A DNA stretch of 6,647 nt from Terriglobus sp. (GTDB lineage: Bacteria; Acidobacteriota; Terriglobia; Terriglobales; Acidobacteriaceae): positions 1-6,647 of the forward strand of contig JAHFTZ010000141.1 in assembly GCA_023265355.1 (NCBI GenBank), given 5' to 3'. The notes under the pieces are model-generated. The model did not search any database and was not told where the DNA came from. It saw nothing but the letters and a program-made list of their open reading frames with translations. The stretch's first letter is position 1, and each line of letters opens with the position of its first letter. Both the position numbers and the translations under genes were made by a program. Shown here in pieces: positions 1-6,647 of the stretch.

Positions 1-178
1 AAAGAGCATGCCCGTGATCTTACCCTGTCCCTTGCCGATCCGCGCGCCCAATAGCTTACCTTTCAGATGCCTCCTGGCGCACGCCGGTGCCGCACGTTTC
101 CTGCGAGGCAGTTCTATATCCGACACTAGGCATAGCAGAGGGTGTGTCTCGGAACGATCCACCCGGGATTCCCTATAA

Positions 179-2857
179 GTGCTATCGACAGCCCGAATCT
201 CATCCACAACAATATTGCAACGCTTTGAAATTTGCGTTCGCGAAAGACATTCAATGCAGAGTTCCTGGCGTTCGGCACGCTTCACCCTCCCCGCTTTGGC
301 AGCGAAGGGCGGCCTTGCGGCGGTCGTTGGTCTTTCAGGCACAGGAGTTGGGACAGGAATTGGTTTCACTAATTTTCTTCCGTATAGATCCTGGTATTTG
401 TGGAATCCTCATTTGGTGGCCCTGTACGTTATCTCGGATCTATTAGTCTTCCTCTCCTCGATGTCCATCGCGACGACGCTTGTCGTGATGTGCCTCCGCT
501 ATCGCAGAGATATTCCCCTGGCAGGCATCGTCTTCGCCTTTAGCACCTTCCTCGTCGCTTGCGGCCTTAAATATCTTATGGATGTGATCCTGCTCTGGAG
601 GCCTCTGTACTCACTGGCTGGAGAGATCAAAGTGATCACGGCACTCGCAGCGGTTCTGACGGCGATCGTTCTGCCCTTCCTCACACCCAAACTGGGAAGT
701 CTCATTGCGGAGGCTCGCACCTCCAGGCTGAACGAACAATATCTTCTGGCTGCTTCAAACAGCAGCAGCGACTCGTTCTACATCCTGAAGAGCGTTCGCA
801 ACGATACAAAAGAGATCGTCGACTTCCGTTTCTTCTTCGCCAATCAAAACGGCGCAAGCCTCGTCTCAAGCACACCCTCCGATCTGGCTGGCCAACTCCT
901 GAGCGAGGTACTTCCGTTCAATCGAACGGATGGCTTTTTCGATCGCTACGTCGAAGTCGTTCAATGCGGAACTCCTTGCACGGAAGAGTTCCGCATTGAA
1001 AGTGAAGGGGCCACTACCACATGGCTAAGGCACCAGATCGTCAAAGTCGACGATGGCATCGCGATCACCGCGACCAACATCAGCGCAAGAAAGCATGCAG
1101 AGATTGAGCTCGGCAAGACCCTTGCCTTCAGCCGATCCCTGATCGACAACTCGCCCTTCCCCATCATCGCCCTGGAGCTGGACGGCACCATTCGAGAGAT
1201 CAACCCCGCCGCCGAGCGCATGCTGGAGTACACCAACGAAGAGTTAGCAGGAAGAGCTACGCCGCTGATTCTGCACGATCCCGACGAAGTCGCCCGACGG
1301 GCGGCGCATCTGAGCCACGAATTCGGCATGACGGTACTTCCCGGCATCTCTGTCTTCACCTTGCATCCCAGCAGAGGTGTGATCGACCGGCAGGAGTGGA
1401 CCTATATTCGTAAGAGCGGATCTCGCCTCATCGTAGAGATCTCGGTCACCGCGCTTACCGATGAGCTAAAGAAATTGAATGGCTGGCTGTGTGTCGCTTA
1501 TGACATCACGGAGCGCAAGCATACCGAAGAGTACATCTCTCACCTCGCCCACCACGATTCGCTCACTGGACTTCCCTCCCGCACACTGCTGAACGATCGT
1601 ATGGAACTCGCGTTGAAGAGGGCCCTCCGGAACTCTTCCAAGGTCGCCCTCATGATGGTCGACATCGACAACTTCAAGCGGGTCAATGATTCTCTCGGCC
1701 ACTCCGTTGGAGACAATCTGCTGATCTCCGTGGCGCAGCGCCTGCAACATACCATTCGCGAAACCGACACAGTCGCACGCATGGGGGGCGATGAGTTCAT
1801 CATTTTGATCGACGACGTCCGCTCCGAAGAAGAGGCCGAAAAGATCGCCGCCAAGTTGGTCGCTGTGATGGCGGCGCCCATCGCCATCGGTGGCGAGCAG
1901 CATCCCATCTCGGCCAGCATCGGTCTCTGTCTGTACCCCGAGGGCGGCGAAGATCTGGACGCGCTTCTTAAGAACGCCGATGAAGCCATGTACTTTGCCA
2001 AGGCCGAAGGCCGCAACATGTATCAGATCTTCTCGAAAGACATGGCCTCAGCAACGGCGAAGCGTCGCACCATCGAAAACGCCCTTGACTGCGCGCTCAG
2101 TCGGGATGAGTTCGAGGTCGTTTACCAGCCGCAAATCTCCTTCCAGAGCGGCAAGGTCACAGGCATCGAAGCCCTGATCCGCTGGAACAGTAAGCTTCTT
2201 GGGAACGTCACACCTGCGGAGTTCATTCCGGTCGCCGAGCAGACGGGATTGATTGTCCCCATCGGGGAGTGGGTTTTGCGTACTGCCTGTAAAGAAGCGA
2301 AACGGCTGGAAGAAAAGATCGGGCACGGTCTAACAATCGCAGTGAATCTCTCCCCCCGACAGTTTCAGCAGGAGAATCTTCCGGAGATCGTCTCCGATGC
2401 CCTCGCCGAGAGTGGCCTGGCGCCGAGGCATCTCGAACTGGAAATTACCGAAAACATCCTGGTCAACGATTCGCGCAAGGCCATGCGGGTTCTCGATCGC
2501 GTGCGTTCGCTGGGTCCCAGGATTGCGATCGATGACTTTGGTACTGGCTTCTCCAGCATGTCGTACATTCTTCGCTTCAACGTCGACCGCCTGAAGATCG
2601 ATCAGTCCTTCATTCGGAACATCATGACGGAGCCCAATGGAGCCATCACACGGGCGATCATCTCTCTCGCCAAAGGCCTGAAGATTAACGTGGTCGCCGA
2701 GGGTGTAGAGACTGCGGAGATGAGCGAGATTCTGTTGCGCGAAGGTTGTGACGAAGCTCAGGGTTACTACTATTCAAAACCAGTTGCTTTTGGTGAAATC
2801 CAAGAGGTCATCGACCGTATCAATCTCGAGGCCTCTTCAAGAAAACGTTCTTCCTAA
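179..2857 (+). CDS. Membrane sensor with ethylene-receptor-like domain, two PAS, GGDEF and EAL domains (c-di-GMP synthase/phosphodiesterase)
   Basis: Probably makes and/or hydrolyses c-di-GMP at the inner membrane in response to an unknown signal. Numbering is from the GTG at 179. A Gly-rich hydrophobic stretch (about 36-65) precedes a three-helix ethylene-receptor-type domain (about 66-175: WNPHLV, ISD, then ACG in the second helix). PAS1 is about 185-305. PAS2 is about 315-447 and ends in a DITERK linker. GGDEF is about 455-617, with metal-site D495, an intact GGDEF at 536-540 and the RxxD inhibitory site R527-D530 five residues upstream. EAL is about 629-880, with E664-A-L, N723, E755, E758, DDFGTG 785-790, K806, D808, E841 and Q861 all present, so both output domains look competent. 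The ATG at 254 (867 aa) is at least as plausible a start: the 25 extra codons are rich in rare-looking triplets, neither site has a clear Shine-Dalgarno, and TATAAG at 174-179 could be a -10 element. The next gene is a PilZ-regulated cellulose synthase, which points to cellulose control. Domain identities are firm; ligand and net activity are unknown. Confidence 0.93.
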   Translation: MLSTARISSTTILQRFEICVRERHSMQSSWRSARFTLPALAAKGGLAAVVGLSGTGVGTGIGFTNFLPYRSWYLWNPHLVALYVISDLLVFLSSMSIATTLVVMCLRYRRDIPLAGIVFAFSTFLVACGLKYLMDVILLWRPLYSLAGEIKVITALAAVLTAIVLPFLTPKLGSLIAEARTSRLNEQYLLAASNSSSDSFYILKSVRNDTKEIVDFRFFFANQNGASLVSSTPSDLAGQLLSEVLPFNRTDGFFDRYVEVVQCGTPCTEEFRIESEGATTTWLRHQIVKVDDGIAITATNISARKHAEIELGKTLAFSRSLIDNSPFPIIALELDGTIREINPAAERMLEYTNEELAGRATPLILHDPDEVARRAAHLSHEFGMTVLPGISVFTLHPSRGVIDRQEWTYIRKSGSRLIVEISVTALTDELKKLNGWLCVAYDITERKHTEEYISHLAHHDSLTGLPSRTLLNDRMELALKRALRNSSKVALMMVDIDNFKRVNDSLGHSVGDNLLISVAQRLQHTIRETDTVARMGGDEFIILIDDVRSEEEAEKIAAKLVAVMAAPIAIGGEQHPISASIGLCLYPEGGEDLDALLKNADEAMYFAKAEGRNMYQIFSKDMASATAKRRTIENALDCALSRDEFEVVYQPQISFQSGKVTGIEALIRWNSKLLGNVTPAEFIPVAEQTGLIVPIGEWVLRTACKEAKRLEEKIGHGLTIAVNLSPRQFQQENLPEIVSDALAESGLAPRHLELEITENILVNDSRKAMRVLDRVRSLGPRIAIDDFGTGFSSMSYILRFNVDRLKIDQSFIRNIMTEPNGAITRAIISLAKGLKINVVAEGVETAEMSEILLREGCDEAQGYYYSKPVAFGEIQEVIDRINLEASSRKRSS

Positions 2858-2943
2858 CTCCTCAGAAACCATCTACGCCTCACGCGCCAGCCGCAGAGTT
2901 CGGGCAAGTCTAGCATCGATCTCCGAAGAGCACAGTGACACTT

Positions 2944-3009
2944 TCGGATCAGAACAGGGGATAGATTTGATCCGATAACATCCCTCGATGTTGTCATCGT
3001 ATCGGGACC
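2944..3009 (+). promoter_or_regulatory. Cluster of overlapping, mutually exclusive stem-loops in the leader/intergenic region
   Basis: Four pairings can be read directly. TCGGATCA (2944-2951) pairs perfectly with TGATCCGA (2968-2975). GATAACATC (2974-2982) pairs with GATGTTGTC (2987-2995) over nine pairs including one G-U, closing a CCTC loop. CGATG (2986-2990) pairs with CATCG (2995-2999) around TTGT. TCCGATA (2971-2977) can instead pair with TATCGGG (3000-3006), six Watson-Crick pairs plus one G-U. The segment near 2971-2977 therefore has three alternative partners. No T tract follows, so this is not a standard intrinsic terminator. It could be a leader RNA switch, a protein-binding palindrome or the end of the upstream transcript. 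The pairings are seen; any function is inference. Confidence 0.35.
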
Positions 3010-3196
3010 AATCCGTGCCGTAACTTGCCCCAAAGGTGTTACAGATCTCCCCTATCCACGCATGTTAGATTCGATTTCCTAAGGTCTCTGCCGTCGAGAT
3101 AGATGGTGGTCTCCGCTCCGGCTTCAATCGATCCTTTACTCAACCGGGTCAGGCATATCTCTTTACGACTCCAGTTGCAGTTTGTGCGATCGCGGC

Positions 3197-3240
3197 CGAT
3201 AGACCATAAGGGAAAGTGGACCAAGTGCACGATAGACCAT
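3197..3240 (+). repeat. 11-bp direct repeat CGATAGACCAT flanking the cellulose synthase start region
   Basis: CGATAGACCAT occurs at 3197-3207 and again at 3230-3240, exactly 33 bases apart (about three helical turns, or eleven codons). The copies bracket the purine-rich AAGGGA and both candidate GTG start codons. Within the interval a shorter echo, AAGTGGAC and AAGTGCAC, is offset by nine bases. The arrangement could be a paired operator overlapping the translation start or the remnant of a small tandem duplication. The repeat is certain; its role is unknown. Confidence 0.5.
3208..3213 (+). promoter_or_regulatory. Candidate ribosome-binding site for the cellulose synthase fusion
   Basis: AAGGGA lies just before two in-frame GTG codons. 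It is only two bases from GTG 3216, which is tight, and eleven bases from GTG 3225, which is long, so it does not settle the start. An in-frame TAA at 3207-3209 bounds the frame upstream, so translation must begin downstream of it. No ATG occurs in frame before 3423, and starting there would remove the first membrane helices. Confidence 0.35.
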
Positions 3241-6200
3241 CAACTCTCGGACTTCCGACCAAGGGCTTTCGCATCCTTGTCTTCGGAGTCGCTACCTTTT
3301 TGCTCTTCCAGTTCATCAGCCTCTTTCTCAGTTGGCAGAAGCAGGCGGTTCTGGGTGGCCTGAGTGTAGTGCTCGCCATCCTGCTCAACAGGATCAGCAA
3401 GTCGCACGTTGTGACCCTCGCAATGATGCTGCTCTCACTTGCAGCCACCTTGCGCTATGCGTGGTGGCGCGTGCATCTCGTCTTCAACTTTTTCACCGAC
3501 GAAGCGAACAGCCGCATCTCGATCGACTCGTTTCTCATGCTGGTTCTGCTCTCGGCCGAAGCGTACACCATCTGCATCATGGTGCTTGGCTTCATGCAGA
3601 CCAGCACGCCGCTCCATCGTAAACCTGTCCCTCTCCCCTCTGACGAAAGCCTCTGGCCGCACGTTGACGTTCTGATTCCGACATACAACGAGACGCTCTC
3701 GCTCGTGCGTTACACGGCACTGGCCGCCATCAACATCGACTATCCACCCGAGAAGCTGCACGTTTATATCCTTGATGACGGTTCGCGCGAAGAGTTCCGT
3801 CTCTTCTGCGAAGAGGCTGGCGTAGGTTACGTTACGCGTGTGAAGCATGATCACGCCAAGGCCGGCAACATCAACCACGCGCTGACGAAGATGGATTCGC
3901 CACTGATCACCATCTTCGATTGCGACCACGTCCCCACACGCAGCTTTCTCCAGTTCACCGTCGGCTGGTTTCTCGCGGAGAAGAAGCTGGCCATGCTGCA
4001 GACGCCTCACTTCTTCTATTCGCCCGATCCCTTCGAACGCAATCTTCTCCAATACAAGAGCGTACCCAACGAGGCCGAACTCTTCTACGGCATCATCCAG
4101 GACGGCAACGACTTCTGGAACGCTACCTTCTTCTGCGGCTCGTGCGCGGTCATTCGACGCACAGCTCTGAACGAAGTAGGCGGCATCGCGACCGAGACGG
4201 TCACCGAAGATGCGCATACCTCTCTGCGCATGCAGAAGCTTGGCTGGAACACGGCCTACATCAACGTGGCCCAGGCGGCAGGCCTCGCGACGGAGACACT
4301 CTCCGCTCACGTTGGCCAGCGCGTGCGCTGGGCGCGCGGCATGATTCAAATCCTCCGCACGGACAATCCTCTGTTTGGTGGCGGCATGAAGATCTCGCAG
4401 CGGCTCTGCTATTTCAACGCCATGATGCACTTCATGTATGCCGTGCCACGTCTGATCTTCCTGCTGGCTCCTTTGGCGTACATGCTCTTTGGACGGACGG
4501 TCATTCCGGGCTACTGGATCGCCATCCTTGCTTATGCCCTGCCTCATCTCACCGTATCCAGCCTGACCAACTCGCGCGTCCAGGGCAGACATCGGCACTC
4601 GTTCTGGAACGAGATCTACGAGACGGTACTTGCTCCTTACATCCTGCTCCCTACCATCCTCGCGCTCATCAATCCAAAGCTCGGCAGCTTCAACGTGACG
4701 GACAAGGGAACCACCCTGAGCGAGACGAAGTTCGACAGCAAGATCGCAGCGCCCACCACCTGGCTGCTGGGGCTCAACCTGCTCGGCGTGCTGGCGGCAC
4801 CGTACCGTCTCTTTGTTCTCGACCCAGGTCACCCGGGCGTTATCGTGAGCAACCTACTTTGGATCCTCTTCAACATGGTCATCCTTGGTGTGGCCGCGGC
4901 TGTAGCGCATGAGCAGCAGCAACGTCGCTCCTCCGTACGTATCCCGGTAAAGATCGGCGTCGTCGCTCGCTTCCCTGATGGCCGAAGGATCTCGGGGCTT
5001 ACCAGTGACATGTCTGTGGGCGGAGCCTCCATCTCTCTAAACCAGGGGAGCGAAGAGGTGCAGAAGGGTGATCTCCTTCACGTCTGCTTTCCTGTGCAGA
5101 CAGGCAGCTCGGAGATCCGGGCTACCGTGGCCGGAACCTTCCGCGGAGAGATCCGGCTGCAGTTTGCCGACCTCGACATCGCAGAGCAGGAGACGTTGAC
5201 CCGCGCTCTCTACTCGCGTGCCGACTCCTGGATTACAGGTCGCGACAACGTGGAAGAAGATCGCCCGCTCGTCAGCCTGGGCCGCGTGATTCGCCTCTCC
5301 TTCACCGGCTTCCGCCAAGTTCTGCTGGGTCTGTTACCCAAACGTGCGCCCGCTGCAAAGGCTTCAGCACGTGCAGCAGCCAGTGTCCTTCCGCTGCTTC
5401 TTCTGGCCGCACTGGGGGCAGAATTCAGTGCGCACGCCCAAACCCAGGGCCAGACGATCGCGAACCTGTCCTCTGCGCTTCCAGACGTTTCCACCACAAA
5501 GATTACGTTGAAGGACATGGGCGTTCAGCGCTCGGCGGATATGCACGGTCCGCACTCGTACTACACCGTGCATTTTGTTTTGCCACACACGCAGGTGCCG
5601 TCCAAGGCGACACTCAAGCTGACGTATCACTTCAGCCGCGCCCTGGCCACGCACTCAGGATCGCTCCAGGTACGTCTGAACAATAATGCGCTCAACACCA
5701 TCTACGCTTTGGAGACTCCGCAGGGCGAGAACGAGTGGGCGGTTGCAGAGATCCCCGTTCCCTCCGAGTTTCTGGTCCGCAATAACGAACTAACCTTTGA
5801 ATTCAACTGCAACGCTGTTCTTCGCACAGGAGATCGTGCCAAGCAGGTGGTTCTGGCCAGCGTCGGAGACTCCTCTGTTCTGGAGGTCGAAGGCCCACTC
5901 ATTCCCTTCAAGAACGACCTTAGCCTGCTTCCCCTTCCTCTCTTCGACAGCGACCTGCAGACCTCCACCACCATTCCCTTCGTCTTTCTCGAGCAGCCCG
6001 ATCAGAAGACCCTTCAGGCTGCTGGCGTGGTCGCATCCTGGTTCGGCGTCCTCGCCAGTGCAAAGCCCGTTCGCTTCTCCGTCTCCGTAGGAGAGATCCC
6101 ACGCGGTAATGTTGTGATCTTTGCGAGCAAGCGGGGCAGCTCGCTCGGTCTACCCAGTGGGGCGACGCTGGCCATCAAAACCAACCCCTCCGACCCGTCG

Positions 6201-6647
6201 GGCAGTGCGCTGATTCTCTCGGGAGACAGTGACGACGAGATTCTCAACGTGGCGCGATCGCTGGCTATGCGCAAAGGCGGTGTTCTGTCGGCCACCGGTG
6301 GGGCCCTGCCTCAAGGCGATAACCTCAGTTTTTCCAGCTTCTCTCTTCCCGAAGCGCGTAAGGTCGATGACGCTCCACGCTGGATGCCGACCGACCGGCT
6401 CGTTTCGCTGTGGAACTACAGCTCGCAGGCTGACATGCAGGGCGACGGTTCAAAGCCTCTGCCCGCCTACTTCCGCGTTCCGCCCGACCTTTACTTTGGC
6501 GAAAGACAGAATCTGCCGCTGCATATGAGCTATCGCTACAACGCGAGCGCGGTCGCCGAAGGATCTGCCCTTCGCGTCTTCATCAACGGCGTTCTTATCA
6601 ACGAGGCTCCGCTGCAGCCCGGGCGCGGCATCGTCGACAAGAGTAGA
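3216..6647 (+). CDS. bcsAB: Cellulose synthase BcsA-BcsB fusion (UDP-forming, PilZ-regulated), 3'-partial
   Basis: This inner-membrane synthase polymerises UDP-glucose into beta-1,4-glucan and secretes it. The frame is open from the TAA at 3207 to the window end (1144 codons from GTG 3216; GTG 3225 is an alternative start). Four hydrophobic segments lie at about 19-38, 44-58, 65-80 and 105-127. The GT2 domain follows: PTYNE 155-159, DDG 187-189, HAKAGN 213-218, DCD 235-237, FFCGS 305-309, the TED catalytic base at 330-332 and QRVRW 368-372. More membrane helices run from about 398 to 564, including the FNVTDKG gating loop at 492-498. The PilZ domain (about 569-670) keeps both c-di-GMP motifs, R571xxxR575 and D598xSxxG603. 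A basic, then hydrophobic, segment (709-741) ends in AHA before Q742 and looks like an internal signal peptide. From there the sequence is BcsB-like: carbohydrate-binding beta domain at about 755-860, with roughly 400 residues present before the edge. Fused synthases of this order are known as AcsAB in Komagataeibacter. The PilZ domain ties it to the GGDEF-EAL protein upstream. Catalytic identity is very secure; the exact start is not. Confidence 0.95.
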   Translation, partial: MDQVHDRPSTLGLPTKGFRILVFGVATFLLFQFISLFLSWQKQAVLGGLSVVLAILLNRISKSHVVTLAMMLLSLAATLRYAWWRVHLVFNFFTDEANSRISIDSFLMLVLLSAEAYTICIMVLGFMQTSTPLHRKPVPLPSDESLWPHVDVLIPTYNETLSLVRYTALAAINIDYPPEKLHVYILDDGSREEFRLFCEEAGVGYVTRVKHDHAKAGNINHALTKMDSPLITIFDCDHVPTRSFLQFTVGWFLAEKKLAMLQTPHFFYSPDPFERNLLQYKSVPNEAELFYGIIQDGNDFWNATFFCGSCAVIRRTALNEVGGIATETVTEDAHTSLRMQKLGWNTAYINVAQAAGLATETLSAHVGQRVRWARGMIQILRTDNPLFGGGMKISQRLCYFNAMMHFMYAVPRLIFLLAPLAYMLFGRTVIPGYWIAILAYALPHLTVSSLTNSRVQGRHRHSFWNEIYETVLAPYILLPTILALINPKLGSFNVTDKGTTLSETKFDSKIAAPTTWLLGLNLLGVLAAPYRLFVLDPGHPGVIVSNLLWILFNMVILGVAAAVAHEQQQRRSSVRIPVKIGVVARFPDGRRISGLTSDMSVGGASISLNQGSEEVQKGDLLHVCFPVQTGSSEIRATVAGTFRGEIRLQFADLDIAEQETLTRALYSRADSWITGRDNVEEDRPLVSLGRVIRLSFTGFRQVLLGLLPKRAPAAKASARAAASVLPLLLLAALGAEFSAHAQTQGQTIANLSSALPDVSTTKITLKDMGVQRSADMHGPHSYYTVHFVLPHTQVPSKATLKLTYHFSRALATHSGSLQVRLNNNALNTIYALETPQGENEWAVAEIPVPSEFLVRNNELTFEFNCNAVLRTGDRAKQVVLASVGDSSVLEVEGPLIPFKNDLSLLPLPLFDSDLQTSTTIPFVFLEQPDQKTLQAAGVVASWFGVLASAKPVRFSVSVGEIPRGNVVIFASKRGSSLGLPSGATLAIKTNPSDPSGSALILSGDSDDEILNVARSLAMRKGGVLSATGGALPQGDNLSFSSFSLPEARKVDDAPRWMPTDRLVSLWNYSSQADMQGDGSKPLPAYFRVPPDLYFGERQNLPLHMSYRYNASAVAEGSALRVFINGVLINEAPLQPGRGIVDKSR
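5340..5441 (+). other. Internal signal-peptide-like segment at the BcsA/BcsB junction
   Basis: Codons 709-742 of the fusion encode a positively charged stretch (KRAPAAKASAR), a hydrophobic core (SVLPLLLLAALG) and a small-residue end (SAHA, then Q). This is the n-, h- and c-region pattern of a Sec signal peptide with an A-x-A cleavage site before Q742. It sits between the cytoplasmic PilZ domain and the BcsB domain, which must be periplasmic, so it likely leads the chain back across the membrane. Cleavage by signal peptidase would release BcsB as a separate chain. No in-frame ATG or GTG lies inside the segment. The nearest upstream GTG (5286) has no clear ribosome-binding site. Confidence 0.6.

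Larger units (their letters stand above)
2858..3215. other. Intergenic region between the GGDEF-EAL gene and the cellulose synthase gene
   Basis: I find no convincing gene on either strand. Short frames crossing this stretch lack coding-like composition or a recognisable product. No tRNA or rRNA is apparent. The signature of a GEMM class I c-di-GMP riboswitch is not visible, although such a switch would fit the context. No T-rich intrinsic terminator follows the upstream stop codon; only a weak 5-bp stem (2839-2843 with 2848-2852) sits at the end of the gene. The stretch does contain a cluster of overlapping inverted repeats and the first copy of an 11-bp direct repeat, listed separately. Its length suggests it holds the promoter and leader of the cellulose synthase gene, but I cannot name a clear -35/-10 pair. 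Confidence 0.6.

Noticed and set aside
1..126. Minus-strand open frame running off the left edge (GTG at 126, containing GKLLGARIGKGQGKITG), possibly the start of a divergent gene
   Set aside because: Only about 42 codons are visible and I recognise no family. The composition is coding-like, but so is an overlapping plus-strand frame from ATG 9 that stops at 177. An AGGAGG on the minus strand near 75-80 is not at a useful distance from an ATG. Sequence to the left of the window is needed.
2839..2852. Hairpin at the end of the GGDEF-EAL gene as a terminator
   Set aside because: The stem is only five AT-rich pairs, lies inside the coding sequence and is not followed by a T tract.
2858..3215. 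Possible c-di-GMP (GEMM) riboswitch ahead of the cellulose synthase
   Set aside because: The context would suit it, but I could not find the conserved GEMM-I core or its tetraloop/receptor arrangement by eye. A covariance-model search would be decisive.
3039..3230. 63-codon minus-strand frame in the intergenic region
   Set aside because: It overlaps the synthase start region, has no recognisable product and lacks convincing initiation signals.
3103..3363. Short plus-strand frame starting in the intergenic region and overlapping the synthase start
   Set aside because: It overlaps the first membrane helix of BcsA in another frame. It has a Ser-rich tail with no family resemblance and no clear ribosome-binding site.
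3435..4832. 465-codon open frame antisense to the cellulose synthase
   Set aside because: It lies entirely opposite the catalytic domain, whose motifs are all in the plus frame. The predicted peptide is charged and repetitive without domain features, as expected from a shadow of GC-biased codons.
3920..4912. 330-codon plus-strand frame inside the cellulose synthase
   Set aside because: It is out of frame with the GT2 motifs and gives an Arg/His/Pro-rich peptide with no recognisable domain, so it is a shadow frame.

Overview
The window carries two large plus-strand genes separated by about 360 bases of non-coding DNA. Both belong to cyclic-di-GMP (c-di-GMP) control of bacterial cellulose synthesis. 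The DNA is moderately GC-rich, with strong C/G preference at third codon positions. A fused cellulose synthase and an ethylene-receptor-type sensor domain on a GGDEF-EAL protein suggest a Gram-negative bacterium. My guess is the Acidobacteriota (Terriglobales type), but this is inference from protein style and not from any marker gene.

Bases 1-178 hold no gene I can defend. Bases 179-2857 encode an 892-residue membrane sensor. Its parts are an ethylene-receptor-like three-helix domain, two PAS domains, a GGDEF diguanylate cyclase domain with an intact inhibitory site, and an EAL phosphodiesterase domain with its catalytic residues. The true start may be the in-frame ATG at 254. The putative copper/ethylene site is only partly conserved.

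Bases 2858-3215 are intergenic. They contain a cluster of overlapping, mutually exclusive inverted repeats (2944-3009). An 11-bp direct repeat (3197-3207 and 3230-3240) brackets the ribosome-binding and start region of the next gene.

From about 3216 to the right edge there is one uninterrupted frame of 1144 codons with no stop. I translated it codon by codon. It begins as cellulose synthase catalytic subunit BcsA: N-terminal membrane helices, a GT2 domain with DDG, DCD, TED and QRVRW motifs, the FNVTDKG gating loop, and a C-terminal PilZ domain. Without a stop it continues through a signal-peptide-like segment into the periplasmic subunit BcsB, which is cut off by the window end. This is a BcsA-BcsB fusion (BcsAB/AcsAB type).

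The likely logic is that the upstream sensor makes or degrades c-di-GMP in response to a membrane or PAS signal. The PilZ domain of the fused synthase binds c-di-GMP and opens the active site. UDP-glucose is then polymerised and the glucan is passed to the BcsB half in the periplasm. Local coupling of the two genes is inferred from adjacency and shared second messenger. The intergenic gap argues that the synthase may have its own promoter.
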